From Sternotherus odoratus (lineage: Eukaryota > Chordata > Testudines > Kinosternidae), in the NCBI GenBank assembly GCA_032164245.1, contig JAVMKO010000155.1, positions 205,001 to 269,000 on the forward strand: DNA of 64,000 nucleotides. The letters are read 5' to 3'. Each line of letters opens with the position of its first letter. Position 1 is the stretch's first letter. The notes under the pieces were generated by a model that was not told the DNA's origin, ran no database searches, and saw only the letters and a list, made by a program, of their open reading frames with translations. A program made the position numbers and the translations under genes. This document shows positions 1-12,167 of the stretch, piece after piece.

Positions 1-176
1 AGTAACATTGTTTATGGAGGAGAGGCACAGAATACACCCTGCAGATGGCTTCTAGACTTATAATTTCTTGCAGACATGCTGCTGGACTTAGATAAACTAA
101 ATTTGGACTTACAATGAAAATTCTGGTTGCTGTCCATGTCATGGAAAATTCTGGTTGCTGTCCATGTCATGGATAA

Positions 177-560
177 TTGCTTGAGGGAGTGCTGACACAC
201 TTTTCCTCAATGTCACAACTTCCAGCCAGATCAGAAGATGATGCAGCAGAACCCCTAAAACAGAGCACAACTAAATATGCCAGCCTGATTAAAGATCTTA
301 AGGACAGTTTTGAGGAAAGTTTCCAAGATTTGAATCAGAAAAGACCTCAAATCAGATTGATTAATCCTTTTAGTGCTGAAGCCAATTGTCTGAAACCCCC
401 TTTAGTCACTGATGAAGCAACATCCCAGATGGAAATAATAGATTGGAAAATGATAGATTGAAATCTCTTCAGAACACACAGGGGCATCCGGACTTTCTGG
501 AAATCTTTACCAAAGGATAAATATGCCAGCGTAAGTGCAGCCCCCAAAAGAATATCTCTT
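177..560 (+). pseudogene. hAT transposase C-terminal remnant
   Basis: An open stretch of about 94 codons (177-461) continues after a stop into neighbouring codons up to about 560. The order 'NPFSAEANCL', then 'EIIDW', then a Phe-Trp-Lys-Ser segment resembles the region before the dimerisation domain of ZBED5/GTF2IRD2-type hAT transposases. It is interrupted by stops and has no recognisable termini, so it is a decayed fragment. The family assignment is from memory and moderate. Confidence 0.4.
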
Positions 561-693
561 TGTCTTGACCTATCATTGTGAATCTGACAGGTCACAATGA
601 AAGGTGACCTATCATTGTGAATCTGATCCATTTTGACAGACAACCATTTAACACAAACCAAACTTCAAGGGAATTGTTGAAATCAAAGATTAT

Positions 694-720
694 CAGAAGT
701 GTGTATGTGTGTGTGTGTGA
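694..720. repeat. (GT)n microsatellite
   Basis: Short alternating GT tract, interrupted once by A, immediately upstream of the LINE fragment. Confidence 0.85.
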
Positions 721-778
721 TGGAGTCACACCAGAAGGCGGGCCCGGGTTCCCCCCTTTCTACCTCCCCTAACTGAGA

Positions 779-1050
779 TTGGGAAACAACATTGTGGGCA
801 GTTCTCTAAAGACATCCATGAAGTGTGCAGCAGCAGTCAAAAAAGCAAACAGGATGTTAGGAATAATTAAAAAAGGGACAGACAATAAGATGGAGAATAT
901 CTTATCGCCCTTATACAAATCCATGGTGCTTCTGCATCTTGAATACTGTGTACAAATGTGTTCTCCTCATCTCAAAAAGGACATATTGGCATGAAAAAAG
1001 GTTCAGAGAGGGCAACTAAAATGATTAGGGGTTTGGAACGGGTCCCATAT
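779..1050 (+). pseudogene. CR1-type LINE reverse-transcriptase C-terminal fragment
   Basis: The stretch reads 'VKKANRMLGIIKKG', then 'LYKSMVLLHLEYCVQ' and 'SPHLKKDI', which is the end of the reverse-transcriptase/thumb region of CR1-clade ORF2. It shifts frame near 985 into 'RATKMIRGLERVPY', the usual continuation. Frameshift and 5' truncation show a dead copy, as expected for CR1 insertions in sauropsids. Confidence 0.75.
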
Positions 1051-1513
1051 GGTTACAAACTCTATATGGTTAACAAAGGGGTTTCCGCCCACAAGAGAAA
1101 AAATGTAAAAGGCCCTAGAAATGGCTCTATTTTGCCTTCAGCTGCTCAAGAGATGCCCTCTGAGCACCCCCAGACAGCATTCAGGGATGCACTGAGTATC
1201 TGTCTGATTAGTAACCGTAAACCACCAGCTCTGACTTCAGATGCCTGTACAGTCTGGTCTGGGTGGAGCAGGTTCAGGGATTGAGAGAAGGTCAGGGGTA
1301 GGAGACTTCTGTTATTTATGCTGGACCTAACCCCCCCTGTTTTAATTGTACAAACTAGAGATATTTGACACTATGCTCCTGTACTCTGTTCCCAGAGTGT
1401 TCTGCAGGGGGAGGGTCTCTGGCAGTGTGTGTGTCACTGGCATATTGGGGTGATGCCAAAACAGGGCAGAGGAGAGGTGGCACTGGGGGGGTGGAATTAA
1501 CCTTATTTCTTCA

Positions 1514-2260
<747 letters not shown>

Positions 2261-4384
2261 TTCTCTCCCCTGTCCCATGGGAGGACGGGATGAACTGGAG
2301 GGAAGCATGGACATCATTCTGCAGCCTGGAAGGATTAGATGGGCAACTGTGGTGATCTCAGAACAGGCTTTAGTTAATTTCACATCACGATTCCCCAGGT
2401 TCTTTCCCTGCAGACAGACCTCCTAGAGTCTTGCCATGCTGGAAAATGCTCAATGTCTATATTACAGTGTAGACCTGGCTCCTTCTGTCTGGATAAGCCC
2501 ACAGACACATTTTTAACCTTCCTTCTCCTTCTCCATCCCCTCAGTCTGTGACCAAGGGCTGGTCCTCACTACCGGGGGGAAATCGACGGCAGATATGCAA
2601 CTTCAGCAACATGAATCATGTAGGTGGCCGCTGACTTACCTGTTGTCCTCACAGCGGCAGCAGTCAGTGGTGTGCTCCCCCTTCGACTCCAGCTTGCACG
2701 TCCTGGCAAGATGGAGTTCCGGAGTCAACAGGGGAGCCACGGGTGATCGACTTCTCGTGTCTTCACAAGATGTGAGAAATCGATCACCAGAAGATCGATC
2801 GCTACCCGCTGATCCGGTGGGTAGTGAAGACCAGCCCCTAGTCTCTGAACACAAGGCTAGAAAAAAGCAGAACCAAAGGAGTCCTTTTAGGGGATTCCCT
2901 CAGACACTGACCCCACAGCAGCCAAACCCCAACAGGAGGGATACGGAGTCAGAAACTGGCTTTTCCTCTGTCTGCTCCTTTTCTTGTTCACATGGGCTGG
3001 GCAGAGAAGAAGCTTTCATTAAGGTCACTTCCCAGCACACAATCCTGCTAAGCCTGATCTCCCACATCACAATGGAGGCTTCACCATCAGACCCAGGAAG
3101 CTGAACCCCAATATCCTGAGCAGAAAGGGACAGAGCATTTGAGCAGCCTTTGCTCCTTTAGCTCTGTGGGGAGGGCAGCTAATGAGAGCCCCTCCTCACA
3201 GGGAGAATTGCTAATCTCATTGGCCCCACTGTCCTTCTGGAGTCACTCCTTGTCTTTCCATGCAGTGACTCTGGATGAACAATGATCTCTTAATGAAACC
3301 CGATGTCAGAAAAAATAAGTACAGAATGTTGTGGAAGAGATGATTGTGCGGTAGTGGAAACCCCCTTCCCACCTCTGAGATCTAGGACAGGGACTTGGGA
3401 CACAACTTTTCTTGCTGGGATTTAAAAACATTGGGAACAGCCCCAAACCTGACAGGATTCTTTACTGATATTTGATAATGACATAGAAAGCGGCAAAACC
3501 TGAGTTTTGAGATCAATGTTCAGAAATTAAAAAGAAGGATCCCAAATCCCTCCGATTTCCACCCTATTTTTGTAAATTATATAGGAAAGTTGGAAATCAG
3601 AGGGATTTTATATCAGTTGTTGATATGAGGTAAAATCGGAGTGTTTCAGATGAATGTTGATAAATGAATAAAGAGGAAATGGGCAACATATGCAAATATT
3701 TTATATCCATATTCAAGAATCTGAGAAAAGGTGTAAATCTGAGATTTTCTTTGTATTTTATATTTGGAGAGATGGGGAAGTCTTGGGGCATATTCAGTTA
3801 GAAAGAGACTATAGAAAATGTGGGGCAAATGTTTATGGTTTTTTAGATCAACCTTGGAGATCTGCAGAGAATATGCATCACTACACTATAGATAACATGA
3901 GAGAAAAACACCAAGGTCTGAGGGGATTATCTGTTGCTATTCACTCACTGGAGGAAAAGAGACGATGTGACTGGATTTTATAGGACTGTCCAACACATCA
4001 ACAGTTCCCCCCACAGCCACCGTTCACATGGGGGGCAGGGAGCCCTTTGAGGAGCTGCTTGAAGAGAGCGGGGGAGGGGAGCTGGATGGTTCCCTGGGGG
4101 AGGGAAGGGGGAAGCAACGGGGGATGGGCAGGTGACTGGCAACTGTGGTCTGGGGGCAGCTCCCCTCCCCCCCCCACTCCCGCCCAGGGATTTCCTGCCT
4201 GCACAGAGACCGTTCAACCCCCTCGCGTCCTACTGACCTTCCCCACCGCAACTCCAGCTTCTCCCCCCGCCTGACACCCCACCACAACTCCAGCTTCTCC
4301 CCCCGCCTGACACCCCACCACCCCGGAGGCCCGTCTCTGCCCCCCCATTCCAGCAGGGCTGGGGGCGGATCCATTGGGGCTGAG

Positions 4385-4620
4385 ACTTAGTTCCTGAGTC
4401 TCCCAGGTGCGGAAGTGAGGTTGGGCAGGGGGAGGACGGGCCGGGCTCACCCATTGCTGCTCCCTGGCACTGGGGGGGCAGGATGGTCTGTGCTGGGGAA
4501 ACCTTCATGACCCCCCCCCATGCCTGGCCCGGGCCCCGCTCCTGCTGGAGCCACCCTGGGGCCACCCCAGGCTCTGCCCACCCCTCTGCAGAGCTGCAGC
4601 CTCCAGGTAGCGGCGCGAGC
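4385..4620. promoter_or_regulatory. KZFP-type CpG promoter, left arm
   Basis: GC-rich block with an ETS-like 'ggaagtg' site at 4411 and a degraded 'ttcctgagtctccca' element. On the plus strand a potential first-exon donor 'CCTCCAG|GTAGCGG' lies at 4606/4607, so a plus-strand leader exon could start here and splice toward the intact KZFP. The same block occurs inverted at 7965-8110. Promoter function is inferred from motifs and CpG content. Confidence 0.45.
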
Positions 4621-4801
4621 CCGGGGGCTGGGCTGGGGGCGGGGCGGTGACTCTGCCCCAGTGTCCGGGGGACCCGGCATCTCGCAGCACCGGGATCTGC
4701 TCCCGGGGGGGCCCCACCTGTGGGGGGGGTTGGAGCTGCTGTCCCCGCAAGAGACCAATGACCCCCCCGCCCGGCCCGGCTCTGCCCTGGGGGGTGCAGG
4801 G

Positions 4802-5163
4802 CAATGGTGGATTAACCTATAAGCAATAAAAGCAGGTGCTTAGGGACCCAAGAGAAAAGGGGCCCCAAGAGCAACAACAACAAATGGTTCCAAAATTACA
4901 AGTTTACAGGGTCTTAATTTTAAAAAAGTCTCAATTAACGTCTTGGGCCCGAGTCCAGGGCCTCAGGGCCCCTTGTGCCTGGCTAGACAAAGCTCATCAA
5001 TTTTTTATTTAAATGAGATATTGCGATTTAAAAAAATCCCCCAATGTTGTGTCGATTACACTTTGCAAGTAACAGCTGGGTTGTGAATGGGGGGGGGGGA
5101 AGTTGAAAGGGGGCCCATTGCTTGGCTGTGCTTAGGGCCCCAGGAGCAATTAATCCACCCCTG
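4802..5163. mobile_element. Non-autonomous hAT-like element
   Basis: Terminal inverted repeats 'GGTGGATTAA' (4806) and 'TTAATCCACC' (5050-5059 on the relative scale of the right end, 5150-5159 in the window) bound a coding-free insert of about 360 bp. No convincing target duplication was found. A relative begins near 62294. Confidence 0.6.
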
Positions 5164-5179
5164 GGGATGACAATGGTGG

Positions 5180-5460
5180 GAGGTGAGTGTGGTGCAGGGG
5201 GGAGCTGAGGGATCCTCCCCTGGAGCTCACTGCTGCCTGCAGGGAGAGGGCTGGGGGAATAGTCCCCTCTGGGCCTCATCCTGGGGCAGCCTGACTGCAC
5301 CCCAAACTCCTCATCCCCAGCCCTGTCCCACCCCAGAGCCCTCACCCCTCCACCCAACCCTCTGCCCCAGCCCTGAGCCCCCCACTTCAAACCCCTCAGC
5401 CTCATCCCTCACCCCTGAGACCCAGACCTCTGCCTGAGCCCCTCCCACACCACAATCCCC
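5180..5460. repeat. C-rich interspersed repeat
   Basis: Begins 'gaggtgagtgtggtgcagg' and passes into degenerate 'ccccagccctgagcccc' units. A close relative lies at 56960-57400 in the same orientation, so this is a dispersed element and not unique DNA. Confidence 0.55.
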
Positions 5461-5639
5461 CAGACTCACCCCCTCCTACATGACAAAACCCCTGGGGTGC
5501 TCCCTGGCTGGCCACCACCTCAGCCACCTCTTGCCTCATATTATTTAGTCTATTTACCCAGCTGCCCACTCACTGGGGTCTACTCTCTCTCCAGAGCTGC
5601 TCACCACTAAAATCTGAGTGGGTGTCACCAGAGCTAAGG

Positions 5640-5825
5640 TAATTCAGCTCTGGAATAGTCTTACAAGGGTGGCTGTGGAGTCTCTTTCCCTGGAAGTTTG
5701 TAAGCCCAGGTAGGACAAACCTCTGTCAGAGATAATCTACATATACTTGGTCGTGCCTCAGCAGAGAGATCTGGATTTGATGATGTCTTGAGGTCCTGTC
5801 CAGCCCTACCTTTCTATGATGCTAT
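5640..5825 (+). mobile_element. CR1 LINE 3' end fragment
   Basis: The block 'gctgtggagtctctttccct' to 'tgaggtcctgtccagccc' and 'ttctatgatgctatg' is the familiar CR1 3' terminal region in sense orientation. The element is 5' truncated. Confidence 0.7.
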
Positions 5826-6135
5826 GTAATACATGCGTATAAAAACAAACACTACATAACGTCAGGCATATCAGGAAAATAAAAACAACGTCCTATAGAA
5901 TAAAATGAAAATAGAAAGGAAAAGAAAGCAACACAATGCAAACTAACACACCTTAAAGTACACAATGGAAAAGAGCTCAACTCAAACCAACACAACACAG
6001 GCACCAAACACGCTGAGGCAAAACAATGCACCATAAAACTATGCAACACAACATGATGCATCACAGTTCCAAATAGCACCATGCCAAACAGTGCAGCATA
6101 GAACAGGACACAGCGCAAAAGAGAATTATTTCAAT
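5826..6135. other. A-rich stretch, nothing recognised
   Basis: A/C-rich DNA with repeated 'acaca' and 'caaaac' motifs. No gene or repeat boundary was recognised. Confidence 0.5.
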
Positions 6136-6295
6136 GAACACCTATGGAAGGGATCTTGACAGGTCATCTATTCAACCTCCCGTGATGAGGCAGGACCAAA
6201 TATCCCTAAACATTCCCAGACTGGTGCACCTCTAACCTGGTCTTAAAAACCTCCAAGAAAGAAAATTCCACAACCTCCCTTGGAAGCCAAAGCAA
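6136..6295 (-). mobile_element. CR1 LINE fragment, antisense
   Basis: 'gatcttgacaggtcatct', 'gaggcaggaccaaatat' and 'aaattccacaacctccct' are CR1 3' region blocks in antisense orientation. Confidence 0.65.
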
Positions 6296-6955
6296 TGAAA
6301 ACACAGATCAAAACAACACTGTACACACACATGCTGGGCTTGGAGTTAAGGGGAGAGGCAAGAACTCAAACAATCTGAGTTCAGTTCCCACTTTTAACCA
6401 GACTCTCCATGCAAACTGGAGCAAATTACTTCAGCTCTCTGAGCCTCAGTTTCCCCATCTGTCAAGTGGAGAGCAGCCTCCCAACATTTGCCTATTTAGC
6501 CTTTGCGCTGTTCGTGGCAAGGACTCTCTGTCACCGTGGGCAGGTCTACCCTGCGGTTAGACACCAGTGGGTGGCCCTGGCCTGCTGACTTGGGCTCACA
6601 TGGCTCAGGCTGCAGGACTGTTCATTGTGGTGTAGATGCTCCAGCCCAAGCTCTGTCACCCTCCCACCTCACAGGGTTCTACAGCCTGGTTCCAGCCCGA
6701 GCCCAGACATAGTGCAATTAAACAACCCCTTCACCTGGGCCCTGTGAGCCTGAGTCAGCTGCCATGGGCCAGCTGTGGGTTTTTAATGGCAGTGTTGACA
6801 GACCCTTGGTGTCCGTTCAGCACCAATCACAAAGGGGACCCTGATCTTGGTCTGTGTCTGTGCAGAGCCCTGCACAACAATGGACCTGCCAGGGAATTAC
6901 AGGATCTCTGATTCTGTTTGGGGTCCCTGTAGGAGCTGGAAAAATGTGGGGCCAG
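6296..6955. other. Intergenic, nothing recognised
   Basis: Ordinary composition. It includes 'gagcctcagtttccccatct', a common repeat-like phrase in amniote DNA, but no element with visible ends and no gene. Confidence 0.4.
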
Positions 6956-7075
6956 GATCTTTGTCAGGGTCAGTGCCGTGCCCAGTACAGTGGTGGGGTG
7001 TGATCTTTGTCAGGGTCAGTGCCGTGCCCAGTACAGTGGTGGGGTTTGATCTTTGTCAGGGTCAGTGCCGTGCCA
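6956..7075. repeat. 46-bp tandem repeat, about 2.6 copies
   Basis: Units start with 'gatctttgtcagggtcagtg' at 6956, 7002 and 7048, giving a constant 46-bp period with near-identical copies. Weaker 'gatctcagtcggggtctctg' units follow to about 7280, suggesting an older, larger array. Confidence 0.85.
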
Positions 7076-7289
7076 GGCCCAACAGGGACACAGATCTCAG
7101 TCGGGGTCTCTGAAGTGCCCAACACAATGGAGGTAGCAATGTGGGCAGCAGTCATGCGCTGCCTGGCACAAGGGGGGCTGTGATCACAGTCTGGATCTCA
7201 ATATTACCTGGCACAACAGTGGGGTCTGATCTCACTTGGGGTCTCTGCAGCACTTGGCAGAAAGGAGCCCGGATCTCAGTCAGACACCT

Positions 7290-7960
7290 GGAGAGAAAAA
7301 AGGGAAGATTTTTAATAATTTGATATCAATCTATCGAATGGCTGTGGGGTCTGGGGACGTGACTCGCAGGCAGGGGTGGGGATGGGGGGGGGGCTGCTGG
7401 GTTGGACAGGGTGGGGGAAGCAGCTGGGACTGGGAAACCTGGGGCTGGGCTGTCTCCATGGGGGGCACATTCTGGACCTTCCCAGTCCCTGTTGCCAGCA
7501 GAGAACCTTCCCCCCCTCAGCCCAGAGGTACCCGGGTCTCAGGCTCCCCCAGCCTCTGCCGATTGACCCTCTGCCCAGTTCAGAAATAACCCGAGGAAAC
7601 GATTCCCACCAGAACAAGGACAAATCCCTGCAGGGAGCAATGGGGGCGGGGGGACCCCAGACCTGAGATGTGAACTGGCCAGTGGCGAAGTGGGGGAGAA
7701 AATGGGGTAGGATGGGGGGAGGGGACCAGAGACCTTCTCAGGGGTGGGTAAAGGGGGGGTCACCCTGGATGTGGCTCGTGGCTCTCTAGGGAGAAAGGGG
7801 GCAGGACGGGGGTCCCCAGGGCGGGGGGGCAGCGGTAAATCCGAGGGGATCTCAGCCCCCCTTCCTCCCCCCGCCCCTCGGGGGTCACCTGCTCTTCTCT
7901 GCCCCCACCCGGTCTCACTTCTCCCCCCGCCCGGCAGCCTCCTGCCCCGCCCCACGCAGG
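7290..7960. other. GC-rich spacer of inverted repeat
   Basis: Increasingly GC-rich and CpG-rich sequence leading into the right-arm promoter. Open frames here look like by-products of base composition; no protein family was recognised. Confidence 0.4.
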
Positions 7961-7964
7961 GACC

Positions 7965-8110
7965 CCGGGGGCTGGTCCCCGCCCCCCGGGCTCGCGCCGC
8001 TACCTGGAGGCTCCAACGGCCCCGCACCGCCCGGCTCCTCGCTCAACGTCACTTCCGGTCCCGGGAGAGTCGGGAACTACATCTCCCAGCCTGCCCCGGG
8101 GCCTTCTCCC
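7965..8110. promoter_or_regulatory. CpG promoter with ZNF143-type site
   Basis: A 'cgtcacttccgg' CRE/ETS composite at 8048-8058 and 'ACTACATCTCCCAGC' at 8076-8090, matching the ZNF143/SBS class of promoter motifs, sit in dense CpG. A minus-strand first-exon donor 'CCTCCAG|GTAGCGG' lies at 8004/8003. In plus orientation the region could start the intact KZFP transcript; such promoters are often bidirectional. The start sites are inferred. Confidence 0.6.
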
Positions 8111-8369
8111 GCCTCCCAGGGTTTCAGTGGCTGTCACGGCGCGTCAGACCCGCCCAGCTGACTGACCCGCTGCCGCTTCCCTGATCTGTGCTGGGGAAGG
8201 ACCGTTATTAACCCCTCCGCGCCCGGTGCACCCGCGAGTGAGAGACGGGGGGGGGGGGGGGGCGGGAAAGTGACTCTCGGCCCCGCGAACCGGGGAGAAG
8301 CCTCGGAGCTGCCCCAGCCCCAGTGGATCCGGCCCCGCGGGGATGGGGAGGGCAGAGACTGGGGCCGGC

Positions 8370-9140
8370 GGGGGGGGGGGTCCCCTGTGGGGCGGGAGAA
8401 GGGGGGTGTCAGGCGGGGGGGGTTCCTGTGGGGTGGGGGGAGGGGGTTGTCGGGCAGGGGGGGTTTCCTGTGGGGCGGGGGGAGGGGGGTGTCGGGCGGG
8501 GGGGTCCCCTGTGGGGCGGGAGAAGGGGGGTGTTGGGTGGGGGGGTTTCCTGTGGGGCTGGGGGAGGGGGGTGTCTGTGGGGCGGAGGGAGGGGGGTGTC
8601 GGGCGGGGGGGTCCCCTGTGGGGCGGGAGAAGGGGGGTGTTGGGTGGGGGGTTTCCTGTGGGTCTGGGGGAGGGGGGTGTCTGTGGGGCGGGGGGAGGGG
8701 GGTGTCGGGTGGGGGGGTTTCCTGTGGGGTGGGGGGAGGGAGGTGTCAGGTGGGGGGGGTTTCCTGTGGGGCGGGGGGAGGGGGTGTCGGGCGGGGGGGT
8801 TTCCTGGGGGGAGGGGGGTTTCCTGTCGGGAGGGGGGTGTCAGGTGGGGGGGTTTCCTGTGGTGCAGGGGGTGTTGGGTGGGGGGGTTCCTGTGGTACAG
8901 GGGGAGGGGGGCGTCGGGTAGGGGGGGTTTCCTGGGAGGATGGGGAGGAGGTTGTTGGGTGGGGGGTTTCCTGTGGTGTGGGGAGAGGGGGGTGTTGGGC
9001 GGGGGGGTCCCCTGTGGTGTGGGGGGAGGGGGGTGTCGGGCGGGGGGTCCCCTGTGGGGCAGGGGGAGGAGGTTGTCTGGCGGGGGGTCCCCTGTGGGTG
9101 GGGGGGTGTTGGGTGGGGGGTTCCCCTGTGGTGCGGGGGG
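8370..9140 (+). repeat. G-rich minisatellite
   Basis: More than a dozen imperfect units of roughly 40-60 bp built on 'cctgtggggcggggggaggg' and 'gtgtcgggcgg'. Nearly every unit contains several runs of at least four G. Long glycine-rich (plus) and proline-rich (minus) open frames are by-products of the repeat. Related units continue at 9300-9440. Confidence 0.85.
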
Positions 9141-10060
9141 AGGGCGGTGTCAGGCGGGAGGAGAAGCCGGAGTTGCAGGGTGGGGAACTGTCTCTTCGCA
9201 GCCAGGAACTCCCCGGGGGGGGGGAATTGGATCTGGTCCCTATTTGTATCACTCACCTCCCAGCCTCAGTGAGTGAGGCCCCAGTGGATCTGCCCGCTGG
9301 GATGGGGGGGCAGAGACAGGGTCTGGCGGGGGGGTCCCCTGTAGTGTGGGTGAGGGGGGTTTTGGGCGGAGGGTCCCCTGTTGGGGGAAGGGGAGTGTCA
9401 GGGGGTCCCCTGTGGTGTGGGGGTGTCGGGCGAGGGGGGGGGTTGAACTGTCTCTGAACAGCAAGGAAATCCCCGAGTGGGGGAAGTGGCTGGTGGGTGG
9501 GAGGGGGGTTAAGTGGATCCGGTCCCTGTTGGTGCCACTCGCCTCTCACCCCGCAATACAACTTCTTTCCAGTTCCCCCCTTATCTTACATGTGGCTGTA
9601 AAACCTGAGGAGATTTCCCCCCCCCCCAATGGTGATTAGCTTGCTCCTCTCTCTTCATTCCCCCTGGTCTCTCCATAATCCTCAAATGTCCTTTTTAAAT
9701 CCCCACCCATGTTATCTGCAGGGATTAGTCCTTGTACGATCAGGTGGCAAATTGTTGCCCTGAGTTATTCCCCAAAACATGGCTGCCCCTGGAGGGGGAA
9801 TGGGTTGAGATGTCTGTTCTCTGCCAGGGTGGGGAAGGGAGCAGCAGGTCTCCCCTGTGGTGACTGTCCACATCCCCATTTCCCAATCTTACTTGCTGCC
9901 CCCAAACTACCAGCACATTTGCCCCCAGCTGGTCACCTGCCCATCCCCCACTCTGCCATCTTCCTTAGTCTAGAGAGCCCTTCCTGCTCACTTGCCCTCT
10001 TAAAACAGCTCCTCAAATTGTTCCCTACAGCCCATGTGAATTGTTGAGATGTATCTATTT

Positions 10061-10243
10061 CATAGAGCTGGAAAGGCCCTTGAAAGGTCATTGAGTCCAG
10101 TCCCCTGCCTACCCTAACAGGACTAAGTACTGTCCCCTGACAGATATTTTGCCCAAGACCTCTACATAGCCCCCTCAAGGATTGAACTCATAACTTTGGG
10201 TTTAGCAGGCTAATGCTCAAACCACTGAGCTATCCCTCCCCCT
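10061..10243 (-). mobile_element. Turtle-type tRNA-derived SINE
   Basis: The right end reads, on the minus strand, 'gggatagctcagtggtttga' (A-box region), then 'gagttcaatccttgaggg' (B-box region), followed by a tail with 'ccagctctatgaaat'. This is the layout of the tRNA-derived SINE of cryptodiran turtles. It is absent from the left arm of the inverted repeat. Confidence 0.8.
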
Positions 10244-10939
10244 ATTCATGTTATCACATATCATTTGTGCCACTTTTTCTTGGCAAAGATTGATATAAAA
10301 TACCCTAAATCAGTGATTCAACTTTTTGGGGCCAATACCACATGCCTGTGCTATGTCCTCTCACGCCTGGGGCATAGCCGCCGAAAAGCCGCCAAAGTGT
10401 CTGGTTTTGGCGGCCCCATGGCATTTGTCGCTGTGTCTTCCGAAATGCTGCCACCGTGGAAGCAGGCATTGCAGTGGTTTTTCAGCAGACATACTCCCAC
10501 GGGCACACAGAAATGCCCCAGCAGGCACCATAACACCCACAGGCACCGCGTTGGGGACCATTGCCCTAAACATTTGCCCCCTTCTCTCTAGTTGTCTATT
10601 TCTAATTGAATATGTCCTGTGATTTTTCCTCTGTCCCTCTAACTATAAAAAACTAAGAGAATCTCAGATTTATACCTTTCTCAGATTCTTGAACATGGAT
10701 ATAAAATGTTTCCATATGTTGCCCATTTCCTCTCTATTCATTTAACAAATATTAAACACTCAGGTTTTACCTCATAACAACTAATTCAGCTTCCTGGATC
10801 AGATGCTGAAGTCTCCATTGTGATCTGGAAGACCAGTCGTAGCTACTGCTGCTGCTCCCCCAGTGGAAGGTCTGTGCTGGGAAATGACCTTAATTAAAGC
10901 GTCTTCTCTGCTTAGCCCAGGTGATGACTTTCTCTAGCC

Positions 10940-11372
10940 CAGTGGTCTGCAAACTGGGGTGCATACACCCCCAGGGGTGTGCGAGACAACCCACAGGGGT
11001 GCACGGTGCCCCAGCCCTAGGAGCAGAGTGCCGTAGCGGGCTCCAGCCCTGGGAGCCGGGTGCCGTGGCGAAGACCCGGCCCAGCCCCGGTAACTACAGC
11101 GTGGCGAAAACCCAACCGGGATCCACGGCGGAGACCCGGCCTGGCTCCTCTGAAAGAGCTGGGTGCAGTGGGACCGGCCCCAAGGGGGCAATTAGGGGAC
11201 AAGGAGGGGAGGTTCTGAGGGGGGCAGTCAGGGGAAGTGGGAGGGAGTGGATGGGGTGGGGATAGGGCGGGGGTGGGGATAGGGGTGGGGTGGGGCTTCC
11301 CTCATGGGGGTAACTGCTCAATTTATTTTTCTACTAGGGGTGCACGGTCCAAAAAAGTTTGGAGACCCCCTG
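10940..11372. mobile_element. Non-autonomous hAT element with target duplication
   Basis: Ends 'CAGTGGTCTGCAAACT' and, inverted, 'AGTTTGGAGACCCCCTG'. Flanks are 'ctctagcc' (10932-10939) and 'ctctagct' (11373-11380), an 8-bp target duplication with one change, as expected for hAT. There is no coding sequence. Confidence 0.85.
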
Positions 11373-11549
11373 CTCTAGCTGGTACTAGCCCCCTAGGGCA
11401 GACCTGGGCTCTGTTAATATAAATTCTGAGCCACAGATGTCAATTATCTGCCTGTTCCTTGCCCGTTTCTCCTCCCATTAGCAATTTCCAGGAGAAAATC
11501 TAGCCATGGGGGAACAAAGAGGCCAGGATTAAATAAATAAATGGAGATA

Positions 11550-11741
11550 TACCAATCTCCTAGAACTGGAAAGACCTTGAAGGTCATCGAGTCCAGTCCC
11601 CTGCCTACACTAGCAGGATCGAGTACTGTCCCCTGACAGATTTTTTGCCCCAGATCCCTAAATGGCCCCCTCAAGGATTGAACTCACAACCCTGGGTTTA
11701 GCAGGCCAACGCTCAAACCACTGAGCTATCCCCCCACCCCC
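11550..11741 (-). mobile_element. Turtle-type tRNA-derived SINE
   Basis: Second copy of the SINE at 10061, same orientation, with the head 'gggggatagctcagtggt' at the right end. It is present only in the right arm of the inverted repeat. Confidence 0.8.
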
Positions 11742-12167
11742 TAATTGATGATATTCCCAGTGAGAGGGGATGGGGAAGGAGAGACTCAAAGGTGCAGTGA
11801 TAGAAATGAGTGGGGAGAGAGACTTCCAGCTCTCTACTCCACCCAGACACATGTATTGCAGCATCCCTGGGCAGAATCACTTTCCAGTGAACAAGAAAAG
11901 GATCAGACAGAGGAAAAGCCAGTTCCTGACTCCATATCCCCCCTGCTGGGGTGTGGCTGCTGTGGGGTCAGTGTCCGAGGGAATCCCCCACAGTGACTCC
12001 TTTGTTTCTGCTCTATTCTAGCCTTGTGTTCAGAGACTTTGTTACAGGATGGGGGGAAGGAGGAAAAGGGGTTAAAAATCTGTCTGTGGACTTAGCTGGG
12101 CAGGAGGTGCCAGGTCTACATTGTAATAAAGAGATGAAGCACTTTCCCATCAGGAAAGACTCTAGGA

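Noticed and set aside
8270..9457. Overlapping long open frames encoding Gly/Val-rich or Pro/Thr-rich proteins on both strands
   Set aside because: They follow the repeat period of the G-rich minisatellite, appear in several frames at once and have no domain or splice context.
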